From Paenibacillus dakarensis (GTDB lineage: Bacteria > Bacillota > Bacilli > Paenibacillales > Paenibacillaceae): a stretch of DNA of 64,000 nucleotides. The number at the start of each line of letters is the position of its first letter. Position 1 is the stretch's first letter. The stretch is from positions 1 to 64,000 of the forward strand of contig NZ_CDSE01000040.1 in the NCBI RefSeq assembly GCF_001373415.1, in the 5' to 3' direction. The position numbers and the translations under genes were made by a program. This document shows positions 26,858 to 35,748 of this stretch, piece by piece. The notes below the pieces were generated by a model. The model was not told where the DNA came from and made no database searches. It saw only the letters and a list, made by a program, of their open reading frames with translations.

Positions 26858-27673
26858 TTAAAGCCGGTTTAACTCTCGAAATCTAGAAGGGCATATTCCC
26901 ATGTTTTTGGAGAATACCCGGCTCAGGTACAAGCCGTTCTCATATCCGCAGCAGGTTGCAATCCGATCCAGTGTCATATCGGTATCAAGAAGCAGCTCAC
27001 CGACCTTGCTGAGACGCAAGGACCGGACATAATCCGAAGGAGCGGTACGGAACGATTTGCGGAACCTTCGGGTAAACTGAACGGGACTGAGGCCCAGCGA
27101 ATCAGAAAGCGCTCTCATACTAAACGGAGTGTATGCATTCTCACAGAGCCACTCCGCCGCCCGTTTCATCAGTGCATCTTCCACATCGCTGAGGAGCAGC
27201 ATGTCATCAGGAAGGTTCTCTCTTTCCCAGACCTCGCATGCGAGCTGCCACATGTCGTTCAGGATCATCTGTTTGCGAAGGAGGCTGCGGGTGTCGGTTG
27301 AGAAGTGAAGATTCCTCAGATAAGCAAAATCAGAAGCAAGCCGCTTATTATCATGGGGCTGTACCAGAAACGCCGGAAGCATCGGTGTCATTACCGTCTG
27401 TTCCCCGTGGTCTATTTCAAAGCCAATATAGTGAAGCGCCAGCGGCAAAACCATCTCGCGTTCAAAAGAAAAACCCGGCGGGCAGAATACCAGGTCTCCG
27501 GCTCCCGCTTCTCCCCATTCCTCTCCGATCCGGTAATAGAATTTGCCCGCTTCCAGGGCAAACAGCACCCAGACGGAATACCGGTCCGTATCCATTTCAA
27601 ACTTTTCCTTGCGTTCAAAATAGGCGTGAGAAACCAGGCGCAGCGTATGGTTCCACAAATTTGGTGTGTTCAT
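26858..27673 (-). CDS. AraC-family transcriptional regulator
   Basis: This 271-residue protein has an N-terminal cupin-like sensing half (A-G-D-L-V-F-C-P-P-G) and a C-terminal double helix-turn-helix: F-S-M-R-A-L-S-D-S-L-G-L-S then F-T-R-R-F-R-K, and later L-D-R-I-A-T-C-C-G-Y-E-N with L-S-R-V-F-S-K. It is convergent with the FAD-oxidoreductase run, and by position might regulate that run or the transporter. The target is not shown by sequence. Confidence 0.9.
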   Translation of the reverse strand: MNTPNLWNHTLRLVSHAYFERKEKFEMDTDRYSVWVLFALEAGKFYYRIGEEWGEAGAGDLVFCPPGFSFEREMVLPLALHYIGFEIDHGEQTVMTPMLPAFLVQPHDNKRLASDFAYLRNLHFSTDTRSLLRKQMILNDMWQLACEVWERENLPDDMLLLSDVEDALMKRAAEWLCENAYTPFSMRALSDSLGLSPVQFTRRFRKSFRTAPSDYVRSLRLSKVGELLLDTDMTLDRIATCCGYENGLYLSRVFSKNMGICPSRFRELNRL

Positions 27674-27873
27674 TCCTTATCGAGTCCTTTTTCACCGAAA
27701 TATTTTGTCTTATTGTATATTCATTGCTGCCGAATATTCAATGCATAGAAGAGTTTAATAGGTCTATCTACCCTACTAAATGGGATTAAGATACTATGTA
27801 ATGAGCTTGAACAATACTGAGGCGAATTAGATCATATTTTAGATGGCCGTCGTGATGAGACGGTCCTTAAATT

Positions 27874-27921
27874 AAAGACTGGAGCCTGGTTGAGGATTGC
27901 CCCAATCATGCTCCAGTCTTT
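27874..27921 (-). terminator. Bidirectional terminator after the WG-repeat lipoprotein gene
   Basis: AAAGACTGGAGC and GCTCCAGTCTTT form a perfect 12-base stem with an inner GATTG/CAATC stem. It lies just after the end of the minus-strand lipoprotein gene. Confidence 0.85.
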
Positions 27922-27953
27922 TCTCTGTCTTTTGTATCGTTTTCTTAGAAGAT

Positions 27954-29336
27954 TTATAGGTCGACCTCTTTGATGAACTCCAAAGTATCCATATTTATTA
28001 ACACGTCGATTTCATCCAAGGTGGCTGGATCTGTAACGCCTGCCCGGACAATTTGGTCACCCATTCGGGATACAGAGCTGACTTTACGGTCTTCGCCGAT
28101 CAACTCCTCTCCTTGTGTAGAAATCAATCTGTAATACTCATTGCCCTCTTCCCAGTGGGGTTCATTGTAGTATAGAGATTGTTCTAATTGGATTCCAACT
28201 ATATTTGGATCTGTAATGGGCGTTCCCTTTAAATCATAGAATTTCCATACTCCATCATCTTCGTTATACTCCCTCGAAACAATAACCTCATCTTGAATGA
28301 GGAAGCTTTCACTTTCAAAAATAACTTCACCGTCTACATTCATAATTTTACTGCCGACGATGAATTGATTCGATTCAGCAAGTCTGTTAGGTGTATATCG
28401 CTTTAAGTCAGTAGAGTATATGTCGTCAGCCTCTTCTTCTGATTCGCCTGCTGAAGGAGGATAAGGGAATTCTCTTACTAACTGACCTTGTAATGAAAAC
28501 ACCTTAATCTTATTGTCAAAAATAGTCACAACCTGATCGCCGATCACTTCATAATCCTTAAATAAGCCATCTTCTGTCTCGTTGAAACCCGAAATGAAAT
28601 TCATATCAAATAATTGCCCGGCTTTGTTGTAGACACCTTGGCTTGTTTTTAAATATCCATTCCAGAAGCTGTCCACTTTGACAGAAGCAGCTCTAGTATC
28701 TTTACCTTCTTCATATGTTGAAATTTCAAAGAGCTCGTTTCCTTCTTTATCGATAGCGATGGTGCGCGAGTTTTGCAGATCATCACGGTCTTTTTCGATG
28801 GTTTTTACAACAGCGACCCCTTCAGAGAATGGAATGACGGAGCGAAACTGCGGCTCAATAGCCCATTCCCCTTTGGTATTCATATAACCCCATAATAGAC
28901 CATCGTCTTCCCGGGGGCGCTCATCCTGAACGGCTAATGCAATAAGCCCGTCTTGAATCATTGGAGACTTCTCTCCTTCAAAAATGACAAGATTATACTC
29001 TGTTTGGGAGAAGTAAGGATTATATTCAATGTCTTTGATCTCATGGGTTGGTTCCAGCACCCAATCAAAGCTGCTGTTCATCATAGCGTAATAATCATCG
29101 CCATCACGGTTTAGTTCAAGGAAGGCAACATCCTCATGTTTAAATGTATACAGATGTTCGATTTCAAAGCCTTGTTCAGCGAGCCTCATCTGGGCCTCTT
29201 CTTCTTTTGTTGCTTCACCCGCTGCTTGTGTTGTGCTTACTTCATTTACGGTGCTCTGTACAGTCGCTTCCTTCTCACCACACCCCGCCAGCAATAAAAG
29301 TGCCAAGGATAGTGATGCTGCTGCTTTGCTCTTCAT
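27954..29336 (-). CDS. WG-repeat lipoprotein of unknown role
   Basis: This 460-residue protein has a lipobox L-L-A-G-C-G after a short signal peptide. The mature part is rich in acidic residues and beta strands and contains a clear WG repeat (W-G-Y-M-N-T-K-G-E-W, then I-E-P-Q-F), with weaker repeats around it. WG-repeat proteins are thought to be extracellular beta-propellers or binding surfaces; no catalytic motif is visible. It is a single-gene unit. Confidence 0.8.
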   Translation of the reverse strand: MKSKAAASLSLALLLLAGCGEKEATVQSTVNEVSTTQAAGEATKEEEAQMRLAEQGFEIEHLYTFKHEDVAFLELNRDGDDYYAMMNSSFDWVLEPTHEIKDIEYNPYFSQTEYNLVIFEGEKSPMIQDGLIALAVQDERPREDDGLLWGYMNTKGEWAIEPQFRSVIPFSEGVAVVKTIEKDRDDLQNSRTIAIDKEGNELFEISTYEEGKDTRAASVKVDSFWNGYLKTSQGVYNKAGQLFDMNFISGFNETEDGLFKDYEVIGDQVVTIFDNKIKVFSLQGQLVREFPYPPSAGESEEEADDIYSTDLKRYTPNRLAESNQFIVGSKIMNVDGEVIFESESFLIQDEVIVSREYNEDDGVWKFYDLKGTPITDPNIVGIQLEQSLYYNEPHWEEGNEYYRLISTQGEELIGEDRKVSSVSRMGDQIVRAGVTDPATLDEIDVLINMDTLEFIKEVDL

Positions 29337-29550
29337 AAGTTTGTCCCTCTCTTGTTGAATTGTGTTATAAAAATGTAGGATAATTATACCATGTTTTTAT
29401 GATAGATTTGGTAAAAATGTTTCGTTAGATTAGGTCTGATGACTTAGACTGAGAGGCTTTTAATGTATGGTGGTAATCCGGAACGCTGCTCTCCGTACTC
29501 ATTATTCATAAATTACGTTATAATCACCTTGATTAAGGAGGTTGGATGCC

Positions 29551-30360
29551 ATGCTTGATAAGCAAATGGAAACAACGATTCGCACCGAGCTGGAGCGGAT
29601 CGAGAGCGAGGAGGGTGTGCGGATTCTGTACGCCTGCGAATCGGGCAGCCGCGCCTGGGGGTTTCCTTCCCGGGACAGCGATTATGATGTCAGGTTTATC
29701 TATGTCCGGCCGGTGAGCGAGTATTTGTCGCTGTTCGAGAAGCGGGACGTGATTGAGCGGCCGATCAGCGGCATGCTGGACATCGTCGGCTGGGACTTGA
29801 AGAAAGCGCTCCGTCTGTTTCTTAAATCGAATCCTCCGCTGCTGGAATGGCTGCAGTCGCCGATCAGGTACCTGGAGAAGTACTCTGTGGCGGAGCAGAT
29901 TCGCCGCATCGCTCCCGAAACCTTCTCTCCCCGGTCATGCCTGCATCATTATTTGCATATGGCGCAGGGGAACTACCGGGATTATCTTCAGGGAGAGCAG
30001 GTCAAAATCAAGAAATATTTCTATGTGCTCCGTCCGGTGCTGGCCTGCGTCTGGATCGAACAGCATGACACGATGCCTCCGATTGAGTTTGAACGGCTGG
30101 TGGGAGATCTGATTCCTGAAGGCAGCGAGCTGAACGCGTTGATTCAAGAGCTTCTGGTCCGCAAAAAAGCAGGCGATGAGCTGGGCTACGAGCCCCGTCT
30201 AAGTCTGCTGAATGATTTTGTGGAGGAGAAAATGGCATATTATGCGCAAATCGCCTCGACTACGAAAACGGCAGCGGGCGGGAAAGGGCTGGATCAGCAT
30301 CTGAATGATCTGTTCCGGTCGGCTCTGGAGGAAGTGTGGGGCCTGGAATTAGATGAATGA
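29551..30360 (+). CDS. Predicted nucleotidyltransferase, YcgL type
   Basis: I chose the ATG at 29551, ten bases after AAGGAG; a TTG at 29542 is closer to that site and less likely. The protein of about 270 residues carries the nucleotidyltransferase motif G-S-R-A-W-G-F, then D-S-D-Y-D-V, near residues 29-44. The helical C-terminal part follows the YcgL family. The family's cellular role is unknown. It stands alone with its own terminator. Confidence 0.85.
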   Translation: MLDKQMETTIRTELERIESEEGVRILYACESGSRAWGFPSRDSDYDVRFIYVRPVSEYLSLFEKRDVIERPISGMLDIVGWDLKKALRLFLKSNPPLLEWLQSPIRYLEKYSVAEQIRRIAPETFSPRSCLHHYLHMAQGNYRDYLQGEQVKIKKYFYVLRPVLACVWIEQHDTMPPIEFERLVGDLIPEGSELNALIQELLVRKKAGDELGYEPRLSLLNDFVEEKMAYYAQIASTTKTAAGGKGLDQHLNDLFRSALEEVWGLELDE

Positions 30361-30398
30361 CACCAACGCCCGCTGCACCGTTGTCCAGAAAGAAAAGA

Positions 30399-30447
30399 AG
30401 ACCGGAGACACAAGCAGTTTTGCTGCTTAAGCTCCGGTCTTTTTTTA
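30399..30447 (+). terminator. Terminator after the nucleotidyltransferase gene
   Basis: AGACCGGAG pairs with CTCCGGTCT around a loop that itself folds (AAGCAG/CTGCTT), followed by seven Ts. Confidence 0.9.
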
Positions 30448-30463
30448 TGGATGTTTAAAGAGG

Positions 30464-31444
30464 TTAAAAGGGCATCTCCACACCGAATTCCTCAGCTACG
30501 TCCCTGAGAAGCTCGGCAGTTTCCTGGCTGACAGGGATGCCGGACTTTGCCCATTCTACCTCACGGCGGGCTTCCAGGACGCCGGGGAGAGTCGCTTCGT
30601 CATGCCCCGGCATCGGGCGCATTTGAGCCGTGAAGTCCATATACGATTCCATCTGCTTGCGGAATGCCTCCGGATCTATAAAGCGTCCAACATCCAGGGC
30701 GATGATGAGAGAGCCCTGGTTAGCCCCGTTATATTTCCGCTGCGCTTCCCGGGCATCCAGAGGAACACCGGCGAGAAAACCGCCAAGCGCCTGGCACATA
30801 AAGCCGAGTCCCATACCGCGGAAGACTACGCCCGGCGCCATGCGGAACAATTCTTCGCCATGCGGGGAGTCGAGGGAAAGGTCATGCACCGCTCCGAAGT
30901 CAAGGATCATCGGGGCTTTGCTGCCGGCCGGCACCGCAAAGGACATGGGGGATCCGCCTGCCGCTTTCATAATCGAATCCTCCGGCGACAAATTCAGCTG
31001 GTGGCCTGAGGTGACATAAGCGATAAAGCCTTTCTCGGCGAGCAGCCGGGAATAGATGCCGGCTGCACCGATATGACCGTGATTCCGGGTAACGGCGGCT
31101 GCGACACCTTGCTTGCTGCAACGATCTGCCAGCTCTTCTACGGCCCGGTAACATGGAAAATAACCGAGCCCTCCATCTCCGTCTGCAAGAATAACGGATG
31201 GCGTCTCGTCCGAAAGCTGAATCTCGGGGTCAGGATTGATGAAGCCGTCGCGCATCAGCCGGGCATAATCTGCAATCTGCTTGGAACCATGGCTGAACAC
31301 GCCCCGGAGATCATTTCGAACCAGCAGGTCGGCGAGAAAATCAGCTTTGCTGCCCGGCATGCCGGCCTCGCGGCCGATTGTGGCTATTAAGCTTTTAAGG
31401 GTTTCTGGCATCACTGGAGTGCTGTTATCGGATACGATATTCAT
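30464..31444 (-). CDS. Ldh-family (malate/L-lactate-type) dehydrogenase
   Basis: This 326-residue protein belongs to the NAD(P)-dependent Ldh2 family, which has a fold different from classic lactate dehydrogenase. Visible signatures are F-S-H-G-S-K, N-H-G-H-I-G-A-A-G and P-M-S-F-A-V-P. Substrates in the family include malate, lactate, ureidoglycolate and 2,3-diketogulonate. It is divergent from the ArsR-type regulator with 265 bases between them, so it may be under that regulator. Confidence 0.85.
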   Translation of the reverse strand: MNIVSDNSTPVMPETLKSLIATIGREAGMPGSKADFLADLLVRNDLRGVFSHGSKQIADYARLMRDGFINPDPEIQLSDETPSVILADGDGGLGYFPCYRAVEELADRCSKQGVAAAVTRNHGHIGAAGIYSRLLAEKGFIAYVTSGHQLNLSPEDSIMKAAGGSPMSFAVPAGSKAPMILDFGAVHDLSLDSPHGEELFRMAPGVVFRGMGLGFMCQALGGFLAGVPLDAREAQRKYNGANQGSLIIALDVGRFIDPEAFRKQMESYMDFTAQMRPMPGHDEATLPGVLEARREVEWAKSGIPVSQETAELLRDVAEEFGVEMPF

Positions 31445-31644
31445 AGTTGTAAACCCTCCTTATTGGATCATTGTCCTCTCGATATTTCCATTACCCTATT
31501 TGACGGTAGTTGAAAGTAATTTATGGAGACGCAGTAATGTTTTACCGACAAAAATTTATACTTAACGAGTATATGAGGAGAAGCGCCTTCTCTTGCCTGG
31601 AGATTGAATGGATATATTTCATTAATCTTTAGAAGCCCTTCGCC

Positions 31645-31700
31645 TTGGCTTGCAGAATGCAGATATGCTATATTTATTATTACAACATTTATTGTAATAA
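31645..31700 (+). promoter_or_regulatory. Promoter and palindromic operator of the ArsR-type gene
   Basis: TTGGCT (31645) and TATATT (31669-31674) are 18 bases apart, like a sigma-A promoter. Directly downstream, TTATTACAA (31677-31685), six bases, then TTGTAATAA (31692-31700) is a perfect inverted repeat covering the expected transcription start, as expected for auto-repression by a dimeric ArsR-type protein. Confidence 0.6.
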
Positions 31701-31709
31701 AGCCCGGGG

Positions 31710-32633
31710 GTGGATACCATCAAAGTATTGCAGTTAGGGATGGACGAAGCGGTGGAAATCGGCAAGGTGATCGCGAGTGAGCACCGCATGAATATTCTGA
31801 AAATTCTTAGCACGGGACCGCATAATGTGAACGAGCTGTCGGAGAAGCTGGGGCTTCCGTTTTCAACGACAGCGGTGCATGTGAAGCGTTTAGAGGACGC
31901 CTGCCTGATCACAACAGAGCTTGTTCCCGGACGCGGAACGCAAAAGGTGAACACGAAAATATATGACCGGATCATTATTGATTTGTTTACGGAATCAACG
32001 GATAAAGAGAAGAATGTCATCACTATCGATATGCCTATCGGTGAGTATGTCGACTGCCAGGCGGAGCCAAGCTGCGGCCTTGTCGGTGAAACTGACTATA
32101 TAGGCATGCAGGACGATCCGCGGGCATTCTATGAGCCGGGCCGAAGAGAGGCCGAGCTGCTCTATTTCCGTCTGGGCTATGTGGAATACCGGTACCCAAA
32201 CCGTATTCCTTACGGAAAAAATGCCGCCGAGGTTGAATTTAGCATGGAAATCTGCTCGGAAGCGCCTTATCATAAGCTGGATTGGCCGTCAGATATAACA
32301 TTATGGGTTAACGATATCGAGATCGGTACATGGACATCTCCAGGAGACTTTGGCGGTCAGCGGGGGTTTAACACTCCGGAATGGTGGACAATCCATTTTA
32401 CCCAGTACGGGCTTCTTAAGCATTGGAAAATCAATGAAAAGGGCACTTTTCTGGACGGCACGAGATTTTCAGATGTAACAGTGAGAGATATCAATCTGCA
32501 GGACAAGCCGTTTATATCTCTGAGAATCGGTGTTAAGAACGATGCATATAACGCCGGGGGGCTCAACCTGTTCGGGAAGGGGTTCGGGAATTACAGACAG
32601 GGGATTATTATGAATCTGAGGTATGGGGATTAG
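31710..32633 (+). CDS. ArsR-type regulator with large C-terminal sensing domain
   Basis: The winged helix covers residues 18-85 (S-E-H-R-M-N-I-L-K, then L-P-F-S-T-T-A-V-H-V-K-R-L). The remaining 220 residues form a beta-rich domain with P-G-R-R-E-A-E-L-L-Y-F and G-G-Q-R-G-F, seen in Paenibacillus regulators near sugar-use genes. No ArsR metal-binding Cys motif is present, so the signal is likely organic. The GTG at 31710 has only a very close G-run as ribosome site; the ATG at 31740 is an alternative. It sits between the divergent Ldh gene and the GH2 gene. Confidence 0.75.
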   Translation: MDTIKVLQLGMDEAVEIGKVIASEHRMNILKILSTGPHNVNELSEKLGLPFSTTAVHVKRLEDACLITTELVPGRGTQKVNTKIYDRIIIDLFTESTDKEKNVITIDMPIGEYVDCQAEPSCGLVGETDYIGMQDDPRAFYEPGRREAELLYFRLGYVEYRYPNRIPYGKNAAEVEFSMEICSEAPYHKLDWPSDITLWVNDIEIGTWTSPGDFGGQRGFNTPEWWTIHFTQYGLLKHWKINEKGTFLDGTRFSDVTVRDINLQDKPFISLRIGVKNDAYNAGGLNLFGKGFGNYRQGIIMNLRYGD

Positions 32634-32764
32634 GTATTTTATCACAACTTAATAAATAGCATTAGGAAAAAAGAAAAACTCGAAGGTTTTTCTTTTTTTT
32701 TGCAGTAATAACGAGAGGGAGCAGCTAATTATGGGTATGCTTATAATTTTTATAACGAGTTATA

Positions 32765-32851
32765 TTGAAATAAAACAATAAATGATGTTACAATGACTGT
32801 GAATTTAATGACTGTAACGTATAAATGAAATCTAATATGAAAGCGCTTCTA
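32765..32851 (+). promoter_or_regulatory. Promoter and cre-like site of the GH2 gene
   Basis: TTGAAA (32765-32770) and TACAAT (32789-32794) are 18 bases apart. ATGACTGT occurs twice in a row (32793 and 32808), a possible operator. TGAAAGCGCTTCTA at 32838-32851 matches the CcpA-binding cre consensus at all but one fixed position and lies downstream of the promoter, as roadblock sites do. Confidence 0.5.
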
Positions 32852-32903
32852 CATGATAACACTACAGCATCCATGACATGAATACAGTAACGGGGGGAGA
32901 ACA

Positions 32904-35642
32904 ATGAGGGAGAAACTGTGTTTGAACGGAGTTTGGGGCTTTGCGGCGGACCGCAAAGGCGAAGGAGAACGGGAAGCGTGGTTCAGTAGAGAACTGCAGG
33001 GGACTGAGAGCGTAACGGTACCTCATATCTGGCAGAGAGAAGCGGAGTATGTGCATTATTGCGGCACAGCCTGGTATGAGAAATCTTTTAGAGCCGCAGA
33101 TTTTTCCGGTGAAGGGCAGATTTACCTATGTTTCGGCGCTGTTGATTTTCAGGCCCGGGTATGGCTGAACGGCCAGTTTATCGGAGAGCATGAAGGCGGC
33201 TTTACTCCTTTTGATTTCGATGTGACTCAGGCGGTCAACCTTGAAGGCGAGAACCGTCTGACGGTGCGTGTGTACGATCCGCAGGACAATGCAGAAATTC
33301 CAATCGGCAAGCAGGGGAGCTGGTATACCCGGATCAGCGGTATCTGGCAGGACGTATATCTGGAATCACGCAGCTCCTGCTTTATTCAATATGCGCATGT
33401 CCATCCTTATATCGATGAAGGGATCGCGGCGGTGCGGATGCAGCTGTCGGAGGCACCTGCAGGGGGAAGCATCCTGGAGCTGTCCGTGACCAATCATCTT
33501 CAAACTGAGCAAGTCGTTGCCAAGGTACTGGTGCCTGCATCGGACGTAAGAATTATGCAAAATGTTGAGCTGCCGGATGCCGTGTGGTGGACTCCGGAGC
33601 AGCCACACTTGTATGATCTGCGCGTTAGACTGTTGAAAACAGCCGGCGGGGATGTGGTTGATGAATACGAGACTTATTTTGGCATGCGATCGGTCGAGTT
33701 TTCAGACGGTCAGCTTTATCTGAATCACAAGCCGCTGTTTGTGAGAGGAGCGCTTGATCAGGCATATTATCCCGATACGATCTATGCTGCGCCATCGGAC
33801 GAATGGATCCGGAATGAAATCCGGCTGGCCAAGCAGATGGGATTTAATCTTTTGCGCAAGCACATCAAGGTGGAAATTCCGCGCTATCTGTATTGGGCAG
33901 ACCGAATGGGCATGCTGATTTGGGCTGAGCCGCCGAATGTGGTCAAATGGTCCGCCCAGAGCCGCCGGCGTTTCTATGATGAACTGCTGGGCATGATTAT
34001 TCGCGACTTCAATCGTCCGTCCATCCTGATCTGGTCCCTCTATAATGAGGAATGGGGACTGGAGTGGGATTTGGCAAACGATAAGGAGAAGCAGGAGCAT
34101 GTCATGGCAATGTATGATGCCATCAAGGTGCTCGATCCGACGAGACTGATCTGTGATAACTCGGGCTGGATTCATGTGAAGACGGATATCAACGATTATC
34201 ACCGGTATTATGTGGTTCCGGAGCAGCATGATGAGTGGAAGTCAGACATTGAAGAATATATGGCTGGTACACCTGAAGCCAACTATGTGAAGGGCTACGT
34301 GCCAAAAGGTGAACCGATCATCGTCTCGGAGTTCGGAGTATGGGGCTTGCCGAGCGTGAAGAAACTGAAAGAATTCTACGGCGGTGAACCATCCTGGTTC
34401 GGAAATGTAGGGGATGATACACACCGTGAGGATTTTAAAAATCCGCTGAATGCTGAAGCGAAATTTGAAAAATACCAGCTGGACCGCATATTTGGCGATA
34501 TGGAGAACCTGTCGGTTCATTCCCAGAAACGGATGCACCGGGCTGTGAAAGCGCTGATCGAGGAAATGCGCAAGCATCCTGGTATCAACGGTTATGTCGT
34601 GACGGAATTTACAGATGTGGAATGGGAAACGAACGGCTGGCTCGACTATACACGTCAGCTGAAGCTGGGCATGGATCGCGCTGCAGATTTTAATGGCGGA
34701 CTGATTGTGATGGCAGACCGGATATCGCACAATCTGTGGAGCGGGCAGCAGGAATCCTGGGACATCGTTATCTCCAATCATGACCTCGTGCCGCTTCAGG
34801 GTGTATTGAGCTGGAGTATCGAAGGCACAGAGGCTGCCGGAACCCTGAAGGTGAAGGCAGGAGAGGAAGCGCTGCTCCGTTTGGAGAACGCCATTTCGTT
34901 TGAAGCACCGGATGTACCGGAAGCCTCCTTCTATACGCTTAAGCTCAGTCTGGAGCTGGAAGGCGGACGGAATGCGGTGAACGAGGAAGAGCTGACAATA
35001 TCGCCGCCTGTTCAGATAGAGACAGCACAAGCGGTGAGAGTTAACCCTTATCTTATGAGCAAGGAATTTGGGTCCCGTCTGAGCGATGGCGGAATGGTGC
35101 TGACGGATACGCTGATGGATGCTGAGGTGGTCATCACCTCCGTGCTGGATGAAGCGGTTATGGAATATTACCGTGGAGGCGGACATGTCATTTTCCTGGC
35201 GGAAGAAGGGGACAGGTTGTCCCAGAAGGAACAGTTCACCTTCCGCGAGCTTGTGCAGGGCGAAAGCTGGGACCGTACCTCTTCGTTCAACTACGTGGAT
35301 CCGGCTTATTTCGAGGGCGTTCCGCTTCAACATGAGATGGGCTGGGAGATGGAGGGATTGTATCCCGACTATGTCATCCCGCTAAGCAATTACAACAAGC
35401 TCGGCGGCACGATCGGTCGCGTCGTCTATATGTTCGGCAACGAGAATATTACCGAAACGAGCGAAATCATCTCTGGCTACTTCCAGGGCTGGCTCGGCCA
35501 GGCCGGAAGCTCGCTGCTCGTGCAGCGCAGTGCGGGCGGCAGCCTGACGCTGACGACCTGGAAGCTGAAGGACAACTACGGCAAGCACCCGATTGCTACA
35601 CAAATCGTAAACACTCTGCTCGGGAAATGCCGGAAGCAGTAA
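32904..35642 (+). CDS. Glycoside hydrolase family 2 enzyme
   Basis: This 912-residue protein has no signal peptide, so it is cytoplasmic. It begins with the GH2 sugar-binding domain (N-G-V-W-G-F and later R-V-W-L-N-G-Q-F-I-G), then an immunoglobulin-like domain, then the catalytic barrel. The acid/base Glu is in S-L-Y-N-E-E-W-G and the nucleophile Glu in I-V-S-E-F-G-V-W-G. Beta-galactosidase, glucuronidase and mannosidase activities occur in this family and cannot be separated by eye. The last 200 residues form an extra domain with G-G-G-H-V-I-F-L-A-E-E-G, a Rossmann-like pattern unusual for simple GH2 enzymes. Confidence 0.88.
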   Translation: MREKLCLNGVWGFAADRKGEGEREAWFSRELQGTESVTVPHIWQREAEYVHYCGTAWYEKSFRAADFSGEGQIYLCFGAVDFQARVWLNGQFIGEHEGGFTPFDFDVTQAVNLEGENRLTVRVYDPQDNAEIPIGKQGSWYTRISGIWQDVYLESRSSCFIQYAHVHPYIDEGIAAVRMQLSEAPAGGSILELSVTNHLQTEQVVAKVLVPASDVRIMQNVELPDAVWWTPEQPHLYDLRVRLLKTAGGDVVDEYETYFGMRSVEFSDGQLYLNHKPLFVRGALDQAYYPDTIYAAPSDEWIRNEIRLAKQMGFNLLRKHIKVEIPRYLYWADRMGMLIWAEPPNVVKWSAQSRRRFYDELLGMIIRDFNRPSILIWSLYNEEWGLEWDLANDKEKQEHVMAMYDAIKVLDPTRLICDNSGWIHVKTDINDYHRYYVVPEQHDEWKSDIEEYMAGTPEANYVKGYVPKGEPIIVSEFGVWGLPSVKKLKEFYGGEPSWFGNVGDDTHREDFKNPLNAEAKFEKYQLDRIFGDMENLSVHSQKRMHRAVKALIEEMRKHPGINGYVVTEFTDVEWETNGWLDYTRQLKLGMDRAADFNGGLIVMADRISHNLWSGQQESWDIVISNHDLVPLQGVLSWSIEGTEAAGTLKVKAGEEALLRLENAISFEAPDVPEASFYTLKLSLELEGGRNAVNEEELTISPPVQIETAQAVRVNPYLMSKEFGSRLSDGGMVLTDTLMDAEVVITSVLDEAVMEYYRGGGHVIFLAEEGDRLSQKEQFTFRELVQGESWDRTSSFNYVDPAYFEGVPLQHEMGWEMEGLYPDYVIPLSNYNKLGGTIGRVVYMFGNENITETSEIISGYFQGWLGQAGSSLLVQRSAGGSLTLTTWKLKDNYGKHPIATQIVNTLLGKCRKQ

Positions 35643-35686
35643 GTTATACCAACAAGCGTCTGGATATGCTGAAACAAGTATAAAAA

Positions 35687-35740
35687 GGTACCCATAGACT
35701 TAGACCCTTTTACAAGTGTTTAGTCTGTGGGTACCTGTTA
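35687..35740 (-). terminator. Terminator of the FMN-domain flavoprotein gene
   Basis: GGTACCCATAGACTTAGAC pairs with GTTTAGTCTGTGGGTACC. On the minus strand it is followed by TTTTTAT, so it best serves the flavoprotein gene; it may also stop transcription from the GH2 side. Confidence 0.8.
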
Positions 35741-35748
35741 TCGTTAAT

